From assembly GCF_020184175.1 (NCBI RefSeq), contig NC_065531.1, forward strand, positions 74,122,604-74,186,603: 64,000 nucleotides of DNA, written 5' to 3'. Below are positions 35,801-48,184 of the stretch, piece after piece. This stretch comes from Aphis gossypii (lineage: Eukaryota; Arthropoda; Insecta; Hemiptera; Aphididae). Position 1 is the stretch's first letter, and each line of letters begins with the position of its first letter. Both the position numbers and the translations under genes were made by a program. The notes below the pieces were generated by a model. The model did no database searches and was not told the origin of the DNA. It saw only the letters and a list, made by a program, of their open reading frames with translations.

Positions 35801-38800
35801 GAGCTCATTATCGTTTTTTGTATACCATGATTTCAAATATAATACCTACACATGTATGATAATGACCCACTTGACACGTAATATATAGTAGAACCGTACC
35901 CATTTTTAATGTAAATATCATTTACTTTATTTTCAGTCGTATAATGGCCCACCTAATATTTTCTTAAATTTACATAATGGTAAGCAAATCGTATCAAGAT
36001 GTCAAATTCAAACAAGAAACTTTTTATTCTCCAAAGTTTCAGAATGTAAAGGAAAATTTTGTAGACGAATTCGACCTTGGTTTTTGGTTAGTAATTTATT
36101 CAAATGATTGAAATTAATATAAAACATGTATTGATAAAATAGATTTAAGCCTTGCACAAAATATTACGTATTATATTTTATTTTATTTATGATTTTAAAT
36201 ACAATTTTACTACATGTATTTTTTCTTACTTAACAGTCAACTGAAATAAAAAAAAATGTATTTGATGGAATTATGGAAACTTTATTTTGGATAGGACCAT
36301 ACGAGGATTTTAATGTGGGATTAAGACAAATTCCTGGATTTTTGTATAATGATTTTAATGATCAGCCATGCTCAGAATATAATTACAAATTATATGAAAA
36401 AACAGTAATTTTTAACTATTTATTAATGAGTAATATATACATGTACCGTGAACATATTTTATTCATGCTTCACTAACACAAATCTAGTTCTTACAACTCA
36501 AAGCACATATAAGTCAAGCTGCTCTCACTGAAAAATGTTACAAAAAGTACAGTCAATTAAATTTGATGGCACGAATAATTTTTAACGGGCATTCTATGAC
36601 AACTAATGTGAGGATATTTTATTAGATAATATAAATATTTGATAATCAGTATAGTTTTTAACTATTTAGATTGTTTAAAATAACTGTAATAATCATAATA
36701 AGGCTAAATTTTTATTTAATAATTAAAAAAAAAAAAAAAAAACTGAAAATGATTTAAAATGTTATAAATAATATAATATGTTATGTAATAGGTGATCAAT
36801 TCAAATGAATCGACATCTTGGAATATATCGGTTTTGTTTAAACCAAGTTTGTTTACGTGGTATGGAGATACAAATAAAAGTACACCAATATATGTAATTA
36901 TTCAATTATGTCACGTAAGCATAGAAAAGAATAAATTAATAGAAGTAGGTAAATATGGCATGATGAAGACGATTAATTCGATTTTATGTAGACAATTATA
37001 TTTTTTAGGATGTTATCGCCTTTACTGTTATTAACATAAAAGAAATTAATAATTCTTCACTTAGAACATTAAACTGGTATAACATCGTGGATGGTTTAGA
37101 AAAAATTGGTAAAATGTTCATTGGAGTCGAAATTACACAAATTATATCTAATGAATTATCAGAAACCGATGGAAATTTGAACGTACCCTTATTAAAATAT
37201 GTACAACCCAAACTTTGTGTTTATAAGTAGTTTTCTTAAAAAAAAATTAAGGACAAAATTAAATTTAACTGTCAACACATTTTATTACAGATTATTTGTA
37301 CTATTTTGGGGATTGCGCCAATTTAACATTCATTTACATGAACCATTTGTCCGATTGTTATGCTCGAGTTTATCGATTGATTCTGATATAATTAAAAATT
37401 TTAACTCTTTTCCTAATTTTCCAGACATAGATAATAAAAAATATGTTTTCAATTTAGTAAGTATAAAATAAATAAATATCATTTGAACGATTTAAATAAT
37501 AAAACATTTTATTTTAAAGGAATTACCTGAAGATCCAAACCTTATACCCCCTATAAGTTTTCAACTTTTTACCAAGTATGTTATAAAAAATTCTTATACT
37601 CCACTTGGAATATGTGTTTCTCAACCCTTAAACGAATTTTTAGTTCCTACTATATCAAAAACTCAATGGAATGAACAACCAGGCCATACAAGTAAATAAA
37701 TTAAAAGTTTTTATCTAATTTTGTTGTTGTTTTTAATCACATTGAATAGTTTTAGAAATAGAAGATGACAACGACAAAGAGGAAAAAAAAGAAAAAATTA
37801 AAAAAATTAAAAAAACACACACATCAAAAGTAATCAACATATTTAAATATTAAAAACTAGTATTTAAAAAAAAACTTTTCAGGTTAATTTAAAATTTAAT
37901 TGCAATTATTTAAAACAAAAATTTGACATTATTATTCCAATTGCCTTAAAAAATATTTTTTGGTGGATTATTGAACACGTAACATTTATTTTAACATTAT
38001 TGTACAACACTATGTGTTATATACTTCCGTGTTTAAATGACTTTACCTATTGGATTTCAAACAATTTAAAAAATTATATTAGTTATATTGGAAATAAATA
38101 TATTCCTTTGATTGATGACGAACTCGAAGAAGACGAAAAAGAATTTAACTGGTGGACAAAATACTACGGATTTAAATATCAAAAGGTTGTAAAATGTTTT
38201 AATACTATAAAGCATAGATCTACATAAAGGATAGGCCAACGTGTTTTATTATTTTCCTATGTTAGTCATATCTATATGAGGAAATAAAAAAACATGTTAG
38301 CCAATAATATAGTTTATTTATGTATCTTGATTATAAGATCTAAACAATATAGCTTTTAAAAATGTATTTTTATAATTATAAATTGATTGATTACAGAATA
38401 CATTTCGAGGGAACACACATGTAAGTGTATCAAACATTCCGAGCGGAATTCTCCTAAATAAATCTTATACCCCTAAATATTATTCAAAAACTAAATCAAC
38501 AACAATACATGTATAGTTTTAAAATAATGACTAATAATTATATACTAATAATATGTATTTTTTTTTAATTAGATATACGATCGTGAACTAGAAAGCATTC
38601 CAGAATTTAATGGATTTGAAGATAATTTAAAAAAATTCAAACTCTATGAATTGGATAAAAAAAATGAAAAGACAGAAGTTATTGGTACATTAAAAGTAAT
38701 TATTATCAATTTAAAATACTTAGTGAGTTGCGTATATAAATTTTCTATCTAAAAAACCAATCTTGACAGTATTTATTTATAAATAAATTTAATACCTATA

Positions 38801-41800
38801 TACATATATTTGTGCCCATACTTGAATACAGCAATATTATTTTTATTTTCGGTAATACAGGTATATACGACTTACCTTTTTTATTTTTGTTCATATTTTG
38901 TACATGTATAATATTCACAGGGTAACGTGAATTTGTATCCTATACAAGTTGATAATGGGGAACAAGGAATTCAAGAATTATTATTTTCTAATTCGACATC
39001 TCAAATATGGCCAGGATTAAAATCGAATGATAAATGCAAATTGGTTGTGCGTGTTTATATATTGAGAGCAAATAACTTACATCCTGGTGATATAAGTGGA
39101 TTATCAGATTCATATATAGAAATTGTTTTAGGGAAATCTATTCGAATTACAGATAGCAACAATTACATTCCTAAAACATTAAATCCCGTGTTTGGCAAGT
39201 AAATAGTTACACATTAAAAATTTACTCAAAATATAGGTAGTGTAGTTGCATGTATATATGTAAATATGTGTATGTCTAAGTGTTATAGATATGAAAGAAT
39301 ATATAATACTGTACTTAGTAGTTGTGGTTCTGAAATACTATTTTAATGATGGTTATTATACCAATCAAATTTTAAAACATAAATTTAAGTTAAAAAGTAT
39401 TTGTACTCATGTATAAACGGATACTTTTTATATGTGTTTTTCACAAGAGTGATCTATAACATAATATAATTATCACAGGATTATTCTTTTAAAGATAAAC
39501 ATTAATTTTCTCAAAATTATTATTATTATTGGAAATATTTATTTTTATATGATTTGAGATTTTATTATCATCTCACAATTTTTTTTTATGATTTTAATAT
39601 TATGTATTTTTAATTATACATATCGAATCAAAAACATTTTTACAAAAAACAACATTTTGATCAAATAGCTAATTAGTAATTAGAAATATGTATTCAAAGT
39701 TATAGAAGTGAAGAATAGTAGATCAATATTTTTCGGGTTAATATTGTATAATCCACTTCGTTTCTCTACTCATAAAAATTTTAAATATTTATAATTATAA
39801 ATAACTTACTATATAGTCGTTTAAAATTTAATTGTTAAATGTTATATAAAAGTTCATAAAACTATTGTTTTCCTCCGTTTTTTCGTGATATGAAATTAAA
39901 AATGTATGCCATTCAAAAAAAAATAAAAAACTTAAATGATACCAATAAAAAATATTTGAAATACAGTAAATAAAAACTTTTTGCTCAAAAACAATAAAAA
40001 AATTTGTTGTCTGTTGAATACATTCGCAATAGTATTCGTATATTAAATACCTATTAACTAATAAATATTAGAAAATTATTATTCAAAATACGAATGTTCA
40101 TATCATTTTTCAATTATGAATATATAATGATGATATATACAAGTTTTGAAGTATTACACAGATCGATATATGCCTAGATAATTTGCAATTCATTGGGTGG
40201 TTCAGATTTAGTAATAAAATAATGAAAATATATTTATTTTAATAATTTGTAAAAACACAACACAAATAATTTATCTCCATTAAAAAGAAAAATATATTTT
40301 TAATTTTGATAAGGTGTTATGAAAGAGAAATATCATTTCCAAAATGTTCTATGTTAAAAGTTAGAATTATGGATTACGATAGAATTGGAAGAGATGAATT
40401 GATTGGTGAGACGACAATTGATATTGAATCAAGATATTTCAGTAAACATAGAGCTCACTGTGGACTACCAAAGCAATATAACAAGTAATCAGTTTATTAA
40501 TATACTATTAGTGTAGTGTTATAATAGTGTACAACTCAATACTTATCTTAAAAGTAGGTATTTTCATTTTGCAGTGTTAAATTTAAACAAATACACAATA
40601 CAGAGACTAGATTTTGAATATGATATATTGATAGGATTAGTACTGCGTGCTGCGACAATGCATTTAAAAGCATATCTTCATACTAAAAAATTCTAATAAT
40701 AACTGTTAAAAATATTTCATGTAGTTAATAATTTTAACTTGGTACCTATATATGCGAGATATGACATAAAAAACACGAGACTTCTAACAAAAAAAATAGT
40801 TTTTTTAAATGTTACAAGGTAATAACTTTATTAGTTATTACTAAATTAAACTTTAAAGTTATTGTCTTCACTTTTCAGCTTTTACAAACTGTTTAATCTA
40901 TCTCTGGCATTGTTCGAAATAGGTAGTACACTAGTACTATTAAAAACCTTATTAAAAGTTTGGCCGTTTTCAATTTTATTTTTTCGACCGATTGAAAATG
41001 GATTCTTTTTAATAAACTTTTAATATTTTCAAAAATCACAAAAAAATTAATCTGCAGGTTTCTGTGAATTTTTGAAAACGGCTTAAAATAGTTTATAAGG
41101 CGTTTACATGTATAATAGGTAGGTACAACCTAATGCATAGTATTATCTATTATAATAGTATAATTTAAACTATTTATTATTATATTTATAATTATTTTTT
41201 ATTATTAATCTTTTAAAAACTTGGTTAATTTTGTAGGGATGGATACAATCGCTGGAGAGATAGTGAAAAACCTTCGAAAATTTTGCATAAATTATGTTCG
41301 TTATATTCATTGAAACATCCTATATATACGACGGATGGTGTTACAATTGGTTCTAAGACATTTCATGTTCGCAGTGAAAATACTGATACCGATAGACAAT
41401 CATTAGCATTGTTTGTGCTAAACCATTGGCAAGAGATGCCGGGTTTTGGTTATCATTTAGTACCCGAATATGTAGAAACTAGAACGTTATATCATCCAGA
41501 TATGCCTAATTTACACCAAGTATAATACAAATGTATTATACACATGATAACATAACAAACAAAACATCAAATTTTAAGGGCACATTAGAAATGTGGATTG
41601 ACATGTTTTCTAAAGATGGTAATATTCCGGAAATGGTAGATATTAAACCACCAATTGTTGAATTGTACGAACTTCGTGTAGTTATTTGGACAGTCACTGA
41701 AGTAAAACTTGTAGACAACAACTTTTTTACAAAAGAAAAACACAGTGATATTTATATCAAAGGGTTTTTATAGCTAAACTTGTCTACTTAAACTTTTGAT

Positions 41801-43137
41801 GATATTATTTTGTGCCTTAGGTGGTTACCTGGTGTCGAAAAACAGTCTACAGACGTTCATTACCGTTCATTGAATGGCGAAGGATTATTCAATTGGCGAT
41901 TGAAATTCTTATTCCCTTACAATAAAACGGAAAACATTATTGTTTACAGAGAAAAAAATATTTTCGGTTTCCACAATGAAGAACAACAATTTACTCCAAA
42001 ATTACATCTTGAAATTTGGGATAACGATCAGTTATCACCAGATTCCTATATAGGTAAATTAAATATGTTGTAATGAAAATGAATTATTTGTATTGTTTTA
42101 ATTCTCATACCATTCTGTTTAAGTATAATAACTAACCCGTAAAATATAGGTTCTTTGACTTTGAACTTAAGGAATATGCCTCGTGGTGCAAAATCATCGT
42201 GGATAAGTAACTTATCCAAAAAGTCCCGAATAAACTTATTTAAAGTAAAAAAAACAAGTGGCTGGTGGCCGTTCATTTTCACGGAAAACAATAAAAATAC
42301 TGTTGTAGTAAGCATTCAAATAATTTTAAAAAATTGACATCTTAAAATGTACAACATAGCAAATTTACATTCAGTAAAACGAATTTTATGTTGTTAGATT
42401 TAACACTAGAGTGAAATGCCCTATCATAAAATTTAAAAGTGGGAACATTATCTATAATCACTTATTGGTTTTTATGAATTTTTTATTTTTAAGCGAATTA
42501 TAATCATTTTAATATTTAATTTACATAAATAACACATTTAAAATTAAAATATCATAAAAAACAAAGTGAAATCATAAATAATGTTCTTAACATCAAGTTT
42601 TATAATAGATCAATTTAATGTTAAAACTAACCAGATTAAGTTGTTTTACTGTAAATGTAAATTTTCAATGTTGTATATTTATAAAACGGATAAAACTCAT
42701 ACGAGCGTCAAATTTTCTTAAAATGTTCTTAGTCATAAAATTATAAATATTCTGTTATTATATATAAAAAAAGGGTAAAGTTAATGCCGATATTCAAATA
42801 ATGACCAAGGAAGAAGCGGATAAATTACCAGCTGGATTTGGTAGAGATGGTCCCCAACCTTTGACCGTACCAAAGTAATTCTATTATATTGTTTCATAAT
42901 AAATAATTGCTGAATGATAATCTATTATTTAACATTAACAGGAGACCTTCAATTCATTACTTACAAACAATTATAGATCCATTTAGATTTATATTCCGAA
43001 GTTTATTCGTGGCTAACAAAACAAAATTTTTAATTGGTTTATTAGTCGTTTTTGTAATATTGTTTTTTCTCATGTTGATTTATGCGATTCCAGGAAACAT
43101 AATAAGAATAATATTTGATAAGTTCTTTAAAAAATAA
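26853..43137 (+). CDS. Ferlin-family protein, type II-like (no DysF), C-terminal membrane anchor
   Basis: Ferlins are C2-domain, tail-anchored proteins acting in Ca2+-dependent membrane fusion and repair. Exons: 26853-27047, 27125-27190, 27278-27368, 28754-28931, 29709-29853, 29923-30082, 30138-30301, 31536-31680, 32739-32913, 32983-33162, 34162-34296, 35937-36086, 36237-36404, 36488-36607, 36792-36944, 37009-37226, 37291-37456, 37520-37691, 37750-37829, 37883-38185, 38573-38695, 38921-39198, 40314-40484, 41237-41519, 41579-41763, 41821-42053, 42150-42307, 42774-42874, 42942-43137; about 1630 residues. In order: C2B (about 15-110), FerI (to about 180), a shortened C2C, a GPPCIGPAFLHF linker, FerA (about 500-545), FerB (CKGKFCRRIRPW, about 580-650), C2D, C2E, a Lys-rich linker, WW-containing EFNWWTKYYGF, the penultimate C2 (SDSYIEI, DYDRIGRDELIG), the last C2 (IWDNDQLSPDSYIG), then GWWPF, GRDGPQP and a TM anchor (FLIGLLVVFVILFFLMLIYA). 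Ca2+-binding Asp residues are kept mainly in the last two C2 domains. No C2A is seen. One junction (32913/32983) breaks the frame. Otoferlin-like by lack of DysF; orthology is inference. Confidence 0.9.
27690..28060. repeat. Interior-module fragment of modular AT-rich repeat (ferlin intron 3)
   Basis: Contains the recurring GAAAATTTAATAAATGTTCG / TTATAAGTAGCTCCAAACT pattern and a GACAAAATCGATTTTTTTGT stretch seen in the long copies near 61060-62510. Boundaries are vague because the sequence is low-complexity. Confidence 0.35.
30530..31400 (+). repeat. Modular AT-rich repeat family, copy 2 (ferlin intron 7)
   Basis: Starts near GGGTGATCAAGTGGGTAACG. It contains the 5' core AATCCAATGATAGGTAT followed by GGTTCTGAACGGAGATGATT and GTCAGCCTGAATAT, and an A/T-rich interior. 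The 3' end holds CACCATCAGAAACCACCCCT, GAAGCATTATTTTGACAAGT and GTTCAGAATCTAA. All blocks recur in the same order on the minus strand at about 61060-62510. Copy 2 is about 0.9 kb and lacks much of the interior. Confidence 0.7.
34800..35925 (-). repeat. Modular AT-rich repeat family, copy 3 (ferlin intron 11)
   Basis: Interior modules with TTTTGAAAATTTAATACAAA and TTGAAAATTTAACACAAGA, plus ATAATTAGGCACAATTTTAT, lead to a diverged 5' core (CTGACAGACCGTTTCTGAGC, then TTTTTTGTATACCATGATTTC) at 35786-35850, and GACCCACTTGACAC near 35870. The order is that of the minus-strand copy near 62.5 kb. Confidence 0.45.
37883..38185 (+). other. Ferlin exon 20: hydrophobic insertion within the C2E-to-C2F linker
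   Basis: This 101-codon exon carries a strongly hydrophobic run (FDIIIPIALKNIFWW, then HVTFILTLLYNTMCYILPCL) followed by YWISNNLKNYISYIG, before the conserved acidic segment IDDELEEDEKEFNWW. It directly follows the Lys/Glu-rich exon 19. In the ferlins I know this linker is acidic or basic and soluble, so a second membrane-associated segment would be unusual. Frame and splice sites are clean (cttttcag acceptor, phase 0 at both ends). Confidence 0.7.
39750..39975 (+). repeat. Second interspersed repeat family, copy (ferlin intron 22)
   Basis: TTTTCCTCCG, then GATATGAAATTAAAAATGTA and CCATTCAAAAAAAAATAAAA match the copy at 50050-50310 and, more distantly, that at 46600-46800. All are in the same orientation. 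Confidence 0.45.
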
Positions 43138-43202
43138 TCATGATGTTATTATTATTATTATTATTATTTTTTATGTACACATATATTATATAATATAGAT
43201 AA

Positions 43203-43208
43203 AATAAA
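43203..43208 (+). terminator. Polyadenylation signal of the ferlin gene
   Basis: AATAAA 65 bp after the ferlin TAA stop. It lies between the two convergent stop codons, within 46 bp of the stop codon of the minus-strand CUB gene. Confidence 0.6.
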
Positions 43209-43248
43209 TGTGTTAAATTAAATATTAAATAAAATGAAATTTAAATCC

Positions 43249-46200
43249 TTAAGCATAATTAGCATTGCAAGGTTGTTGAATATAGTTTAAACAAAAACCA
43301 CGATTACCCATGTCATTAGGCATTTCTACAGCATTTGTGTGAAATGATAATCGAAAAGGCCGAACGCTACCTGTGAACAAAATGTTATTAAATAATTAGG
43401 ATAGTTATTGAACGAATAATTTTTAACAATAGATCATATTAAATTATTTATAAATTATATTCATATATTAAAATTTTCGATTAATAATTATAATGTTTCT
43501 TTTATTTCTATGTAATTTAAATTATTATAAAAATCTGGACAGTTAGTTAAGAATTGTATAAGTCCCTACTACATATAAAGGTATAGCAGTAAATTATATA
43601 AAGTCATCCCTAATAAAAATAATATTAATAATAATTTATCACTATTCTAAACTTTCTTACTCATAACGGTCGTAGGCATTGTAGAATAATCTGTGTTTAA
43701 AGTTCCGCCGCATAGTCTATCCACGCAAGTATTCATGCCTGACGCCACGGGTCCTTGCTTACTCGAAACACACGGTATAATTAAGTAATCAGAATTACAC
43801 GGACTCGATCCAACGCTGCCCACATTTGCTTGTACTGGATTTTGACCCAACGTATTTCCAGTCAATGTGAACGCGTGACTTCTATTATTCACTAAATTAT
43901 ATTCATGAAATGCGTTTTATTTAGTTTTATATTTAGTTATTTTTCAGTAATTCTTTCTCAACACAAAACACGCATGGCACAACTGAAATTTAATCACTTA
44001 CTTTGATCATCGCAAGCTGAATATTGTACGGAACAGAAATTTCGCTCTGTCCTCAAACATATTGTATAATCCTGATTCGACAAATGAAGACCGGAATAGG
44101 ACTCATAATTAAACGACTTCAGGGTACCCGATACTCCAGTGTAATACTGCAAACAACCAGTGTCGGCTAGAGTTGAACACAAAAACATAGCATTATATTC
44201 TAAATACTTTAAAAAACTTAATATAAATAACGGATGTGATATTGTAGTTAGTCTTAGAAAACAAAAGCTGTTCAGATTATAATTCCATAATCAATGTTTC
44301 TATAATATTTAAACAGCTATCACAAAATTATCGATGTACCTATTTAAGTTAATAATTCGTGAATAATTGAACCAGTAATACAATAATATCCAAAAGACTA
44401 AAAAAAATTAATAATGTAACCAAAAATAGAAAATATTAGTTATTGTATTAAACTTAATACAGGTAAATTAATTTATGAGAGTTAATATAGCCTTAAGTAT
44501 TGAAAATTATTATATTAAAAAAAAAAAATTATCCTATTTATTGTTGTTATTCAACATTTAATATATTTATTAGTTATTGCACGTATCTACTTATTTGTAA
44601 CTAACCTTTTGTAATAGAGTCGCAAGGTAACTGGCTAATTTTTATCTTCCAATTTCTTTTTAAAAATATGCCACTTGTAACCATTGTTAATATAATTGGA
44701 CTTGTGCCCGTGCCAGCATCCACGTACACTATATATTTAATCAAGACATTAATTTTTGATTATTCATGCGTATATCTTATAATTATAATTTTTAAGTAAA
44801 AAAAATCAGAATATACAAAAATGGGTAAAATTGGTTGTGTAATTGCATACGTACTGTGGCTACCAGTGTTTAATCCACAGATAACAGGTACGGGATTCGA
44901 ACCAGAAACAATGAACTGGTCATTGTCGCATTGATGGTTGACTGGCTCGGGCCCCATTATAGAAAATCGTTCAAAATCCAATCTAAAATATAATATAAGA
45001 AAATCAATATGATAATCAATTCAATACTTTTTAATATAATAGGTATACGTTAATACCATATAATTATTGTGATTTTTTAGTACACTACACACCTAAACTG
45101 ACAAATATGCGGTGATAATTTGTGTATCGTCACTTGACACGTCCCGGTATTATTTAAACCATCTGGATATCCTGCATTCACGAAATATGTGCCGTTTTCT
45201 CGGATGGTCTGGCCACATGTGGACAACGCTAAATGAGTATAAAGAATGAAGATTATTTTAATTATCTTCATATAATATAGGTTAATTTAACAATAAACGT
45301 AAAATATGTTGAATATTAGGTAGAGGTATACGGTGTAGATATTGCTGTAAAACATTACTGCGAGTAAATTTTTCACTTTTCATTTCTCACTGTATGTATA
45401 CATCATGTTATATATACATAGTTTGACACTCGATAGTTCAATGTAATTGCCATCTAAAGATTTACACGTATGTATGGGTAGGAGTAGTTACAACTATTGA
45501 TACAATAAGCTAATTTTTCAAATTAACAGGTTACTTGATTTTTTCTTAAATTTATATCTAGGTAAATTCATTTTTTATTTTATTTAATACTTCGATTTTG
45601 TGGAAATTTAAATGCACTTATGCAAACTTCAATCAAATGATAAATAAGTACGGTATGAATACGCTTATAGACGAAACAAAAATTATTTTTATATAAATTA
45701 TTCTTTTTATAAACGAACAGCGACAAAGATACATAGCTAAACAACTTAAACAAATCTCAAGATACGAATTTATCAAGACAATGTGGTTTAAAAACAATTA
45801 ATATTATAATAATATTAAATATTTAACACACAATAACTTTTTTATAAATTAATTTTTAAATTGTTTATGATTATTTTTGTATAATTTGCATGATTTTAAT
45901 AATTGAAGACGTTTAACACTACATAATATATCAGTTAAATATACTATCGAAATTTAAATATTATGTTTCATATTTGTTCACTTATTTTAGGTCTCATCTC
46001 AGTGTTTTTAGTATAAATTTATATTTAAATCGCAATATATACCATAATGTACATTTTAATAAATAATGGTTAATTTTGTAACAGTTTAGATAGCCATAAG
46101 CCATTCAAGATTATACTTATCGGAACCACTGTAGTGATGAAAGTTATTGACATGGGTATTATAATATAATATTTGAACTTACATAGACAACAAACACCAT

Positions 46201-46998
46201 ATGAATTAGCACACGATCCAATAGGCACTCCTCTATGTTGATAGCATTCAGTTGATGTCATGCAAATACCGCTGTCTCCAGACGATGAGTAACACGGTTC
46301 GTTGTCGAATTTGACGATTGTGAACAGCGAGAGCACTAAAATTAAACAAAAATTTAAAAACAACTTTATTACGATTTTGATTGCATGGTCTTAAACAAAA
46401 TGCATAAAATACAATTATAGTATAGTGATGACTTACGTCGATTTTGTTTTTTTAAACTGGACTGTCGTTTTGTTCCTCTTAAAGGACGGTTACCTTTAAA
46501 GTTCTCAACCGCCCTATCATTATTTGTCTAAAATAAAATACAGAATATTTAAATTCTACAAAAAAAAAACAAGAAAAATAAATGTTAAAAAAAAATTTTA
46601 ATGAGCAGAGTAAGGGACCATCATTTTTTAGGGTACCAATCCGCACTCCGCTTATCAAAATTTTAAAAGTTTAAATACTTATTGAGTTGTAACTCCTAAA
46701 TTACTCATCAAAAATTTACTTTAATAAATCGAAATATTTCAAATTATATTCTGCTTCGGAATACGAAATTTAAAATATATCGTTTGGCACTCGATAAAGT
46801 GAATAAAATCTAATAATTAAAACTCACAACTGATGAATATATTATCTAGGTATACAATAAATTATTATTAGGAGTATTATTTCTATATTATCTACTTACA
46901 ATGTTTGAGTATGGAGTATCCAACGAAAGATTTGAAGATGATATGACAATTGGTATTGCTAAGCTCGTTAAAATGAATAATTTAAGTTTTGAACTCAT
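43249..46998 (-). CDS. Secreted clip-like/CUB-domain protein (complete)
   Basis: Nine exons, all phases consistent, encode 415 residues: 46998-46900, 46527-46437, 46335-46183, 45228-45093, 44982-44855, 44728-44606, 44166-44002, 43891-43661, 43370-43249 (stop TAA). It starts with a signal peptide (MSSKLKLFILTSLAIPIVIS), then a basic stretch (RGTKRQSSLKKQNR) that could be a proprotein cleavage site. Next is a clip-like six-Cys module (CYSSSGDSGICMTSTECYQH to GVCCL), then CGQTIRENGTYFVNAGYPDG and a first CUB-like part ending in CQFRLDFERFSI. A Cys-rich second half follows (CLQYYTGVSGTLKSFNYES, NRGFCLNYIQQPC). The Cys-module plus CUB layout, with the CxxxRLDFxxF signature, is shared by a family of secreted arthropod proteins, some near immune or cuticle genes; the function is not established. 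It contains no serine-protease catalytic triad, so it is not a clip protease. It is convergent with the ferlin gene. Confidence 0.88.
45229..46182 (-). other. Largest intron of the CUB-protein gene
   Basis: 954 bp intron between the clip-like exon and the first CUB exon. It is AT-rich with no repeat I recognise; it ends in a good acceptor (actcatttag on the minus strand). Confidence 0.6.
46600..46800 (+). repeat. Second interspersed repeat family, copy (intron 1 of the CUB gene)
   Basis: GTAACTCCTAAATTACTCAT, ATATTCTGCTTCGGAATACG and TTTGGCACTCGATAAAG parallel the copy at 50050-50310 in order and orientation. It is diverged. Confidence 0.45.
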
Positions 46999-47219
46999 CA
47001 CGCATTTAAAAAACGATATTGACATTTCCAAAAATAAATTGTATAGATGTTTTCTGTAACTACCGGATAAAATACATTTTACCGACTTAAATATGCATAT
47101 GCAATGTTTGCATTCGAGTTCGTTATTTTTATACAAGAAAAACAAATCCTATAACGCCATTGTTTTGTTTTACACAATGATAATTTCCATTTTCACTATA
47201 AGTAGGTAGTCAAACAACA
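46999..47219. promoter_or_regulatory. Possible bidirectional promoter
   Basis: 221 bp separate the CUB-gene start codon (minus) from the ATG of the putative small gene (plus). If that gene is real, both promoters must share this interval. No core element can be assigned. Confidence 0.3.
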
Positions 47220-48184
47220 ATGAATCCGGACGAACTCGTTATGCACACATTAACATTGTAAGTCATTTAAATTACGTTCCGATGACTTCTTCTTTTATTT
47301 TTGATACAATTTTCCGGTAAAGAATTAGCGAATGTTATTCTTGTTATACAACTATTAGATGATCTGCACAATATATTGCGAATAAACCAGGGGTTTTTGT
47401 CGTTACAAAAATAAGTTAAAATTTCCCATTCACATCTTATGTGTTTAAAATGTAAAATATACATTTTCTTACTTGGCTATAGGTCTTAAAAATGAAAAAT
47501 ATTCAAAGGTCCAGTTAAATAAAGTGATAAATAATTTAAGAAATGTGTACATTTAAAAATAATTCAATAGAATTATTTACCAATGTTATGGCTTACCATA
47601 CATTACGTCATGTTATATAACATACAATTATATCTATATATAACTCAAATCTGGCATTCTGCTTTGATTACTGTGCATATAATTTTTCCCAGGTAGGAAG
47701 TGGGTTTCCGGAACTTTTTTTTCCGAATACCACAATATACGACACATGTATACTGCTAAATAGGTACATGTTGTATACTGATACCATATCATATTATTAT
47801 CATGTTAAAATGTAGTCCCTTATAAATTATTATGATGTTCGATATAATTTAATGGCTACATAAACAGCCAAACACCATTAACCAACGGTTTTATTCAATT
47901 AAATTATTAAACAACTATTCCTATTGGATCCATTCTCATAAAAGGAAAATATATAGTTATTACACTAATTTATATTACCTATTGAACGTTTGAATATATT
48001 TTTATTATTTAAAACCCACAGGGTCAGACTGAGCCGGCGAGTTACCGAAACTATCGGACGGCCGCGAAAAGTGTTAATTCGACATTTCGACGGCCGGTGT
48101 CCGGTTGGTATTAATTTTGGAAAAAATACTGTTTTAATAGTATTATCTCGGATCAAATTAAATTCTCAGTCCAATCCTCTTTAA
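47220..48184 (+). CDS. Putative small two-exon gene, 66 residues, unknown
   Basis: Exon 1 (47220-47257) starts caacaATG and reads MNPDELVMHTLT up to a strong donor (ATT|GTAAGT). Exon 2 (48022-48184) follows a fair acceptor (aaaacccacag), joins in the matching phase, and reads LVRLSRRVTETIGRPRKVLI, then RHFDGRCPVGINFGKNTVLI, to a TAA. Exon 2 is an isolated CpG-rich patch in AT-rich DNA and is Arg-rich. The phase match and composition argue for a real exon, but I recognise no family and the last part becomes AT-driven, so a further donor (CCG|GTTGGT) is possible. The minus strand of exon 2 is also open for 63 codons. Confidence 0.3.

Noticed and set aside
43647..43892. Single-exon reading of the Cys-rich segment as its own gene
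   Set aside because: It is exon 8 of the nine-exon CUB gene; phases at both ends match its neighbours.
47267..47464. Plus-strand frame reading ELANVILVIQLLDDLHNILR to a stop, and a minus-strand 65-codon frame over the same DNA
   Set aside because: The plus reading looks protein-like but cannot be joined in phase to the ATG exon at 47220 through the available acceptors, and has no own start. Not enough support.
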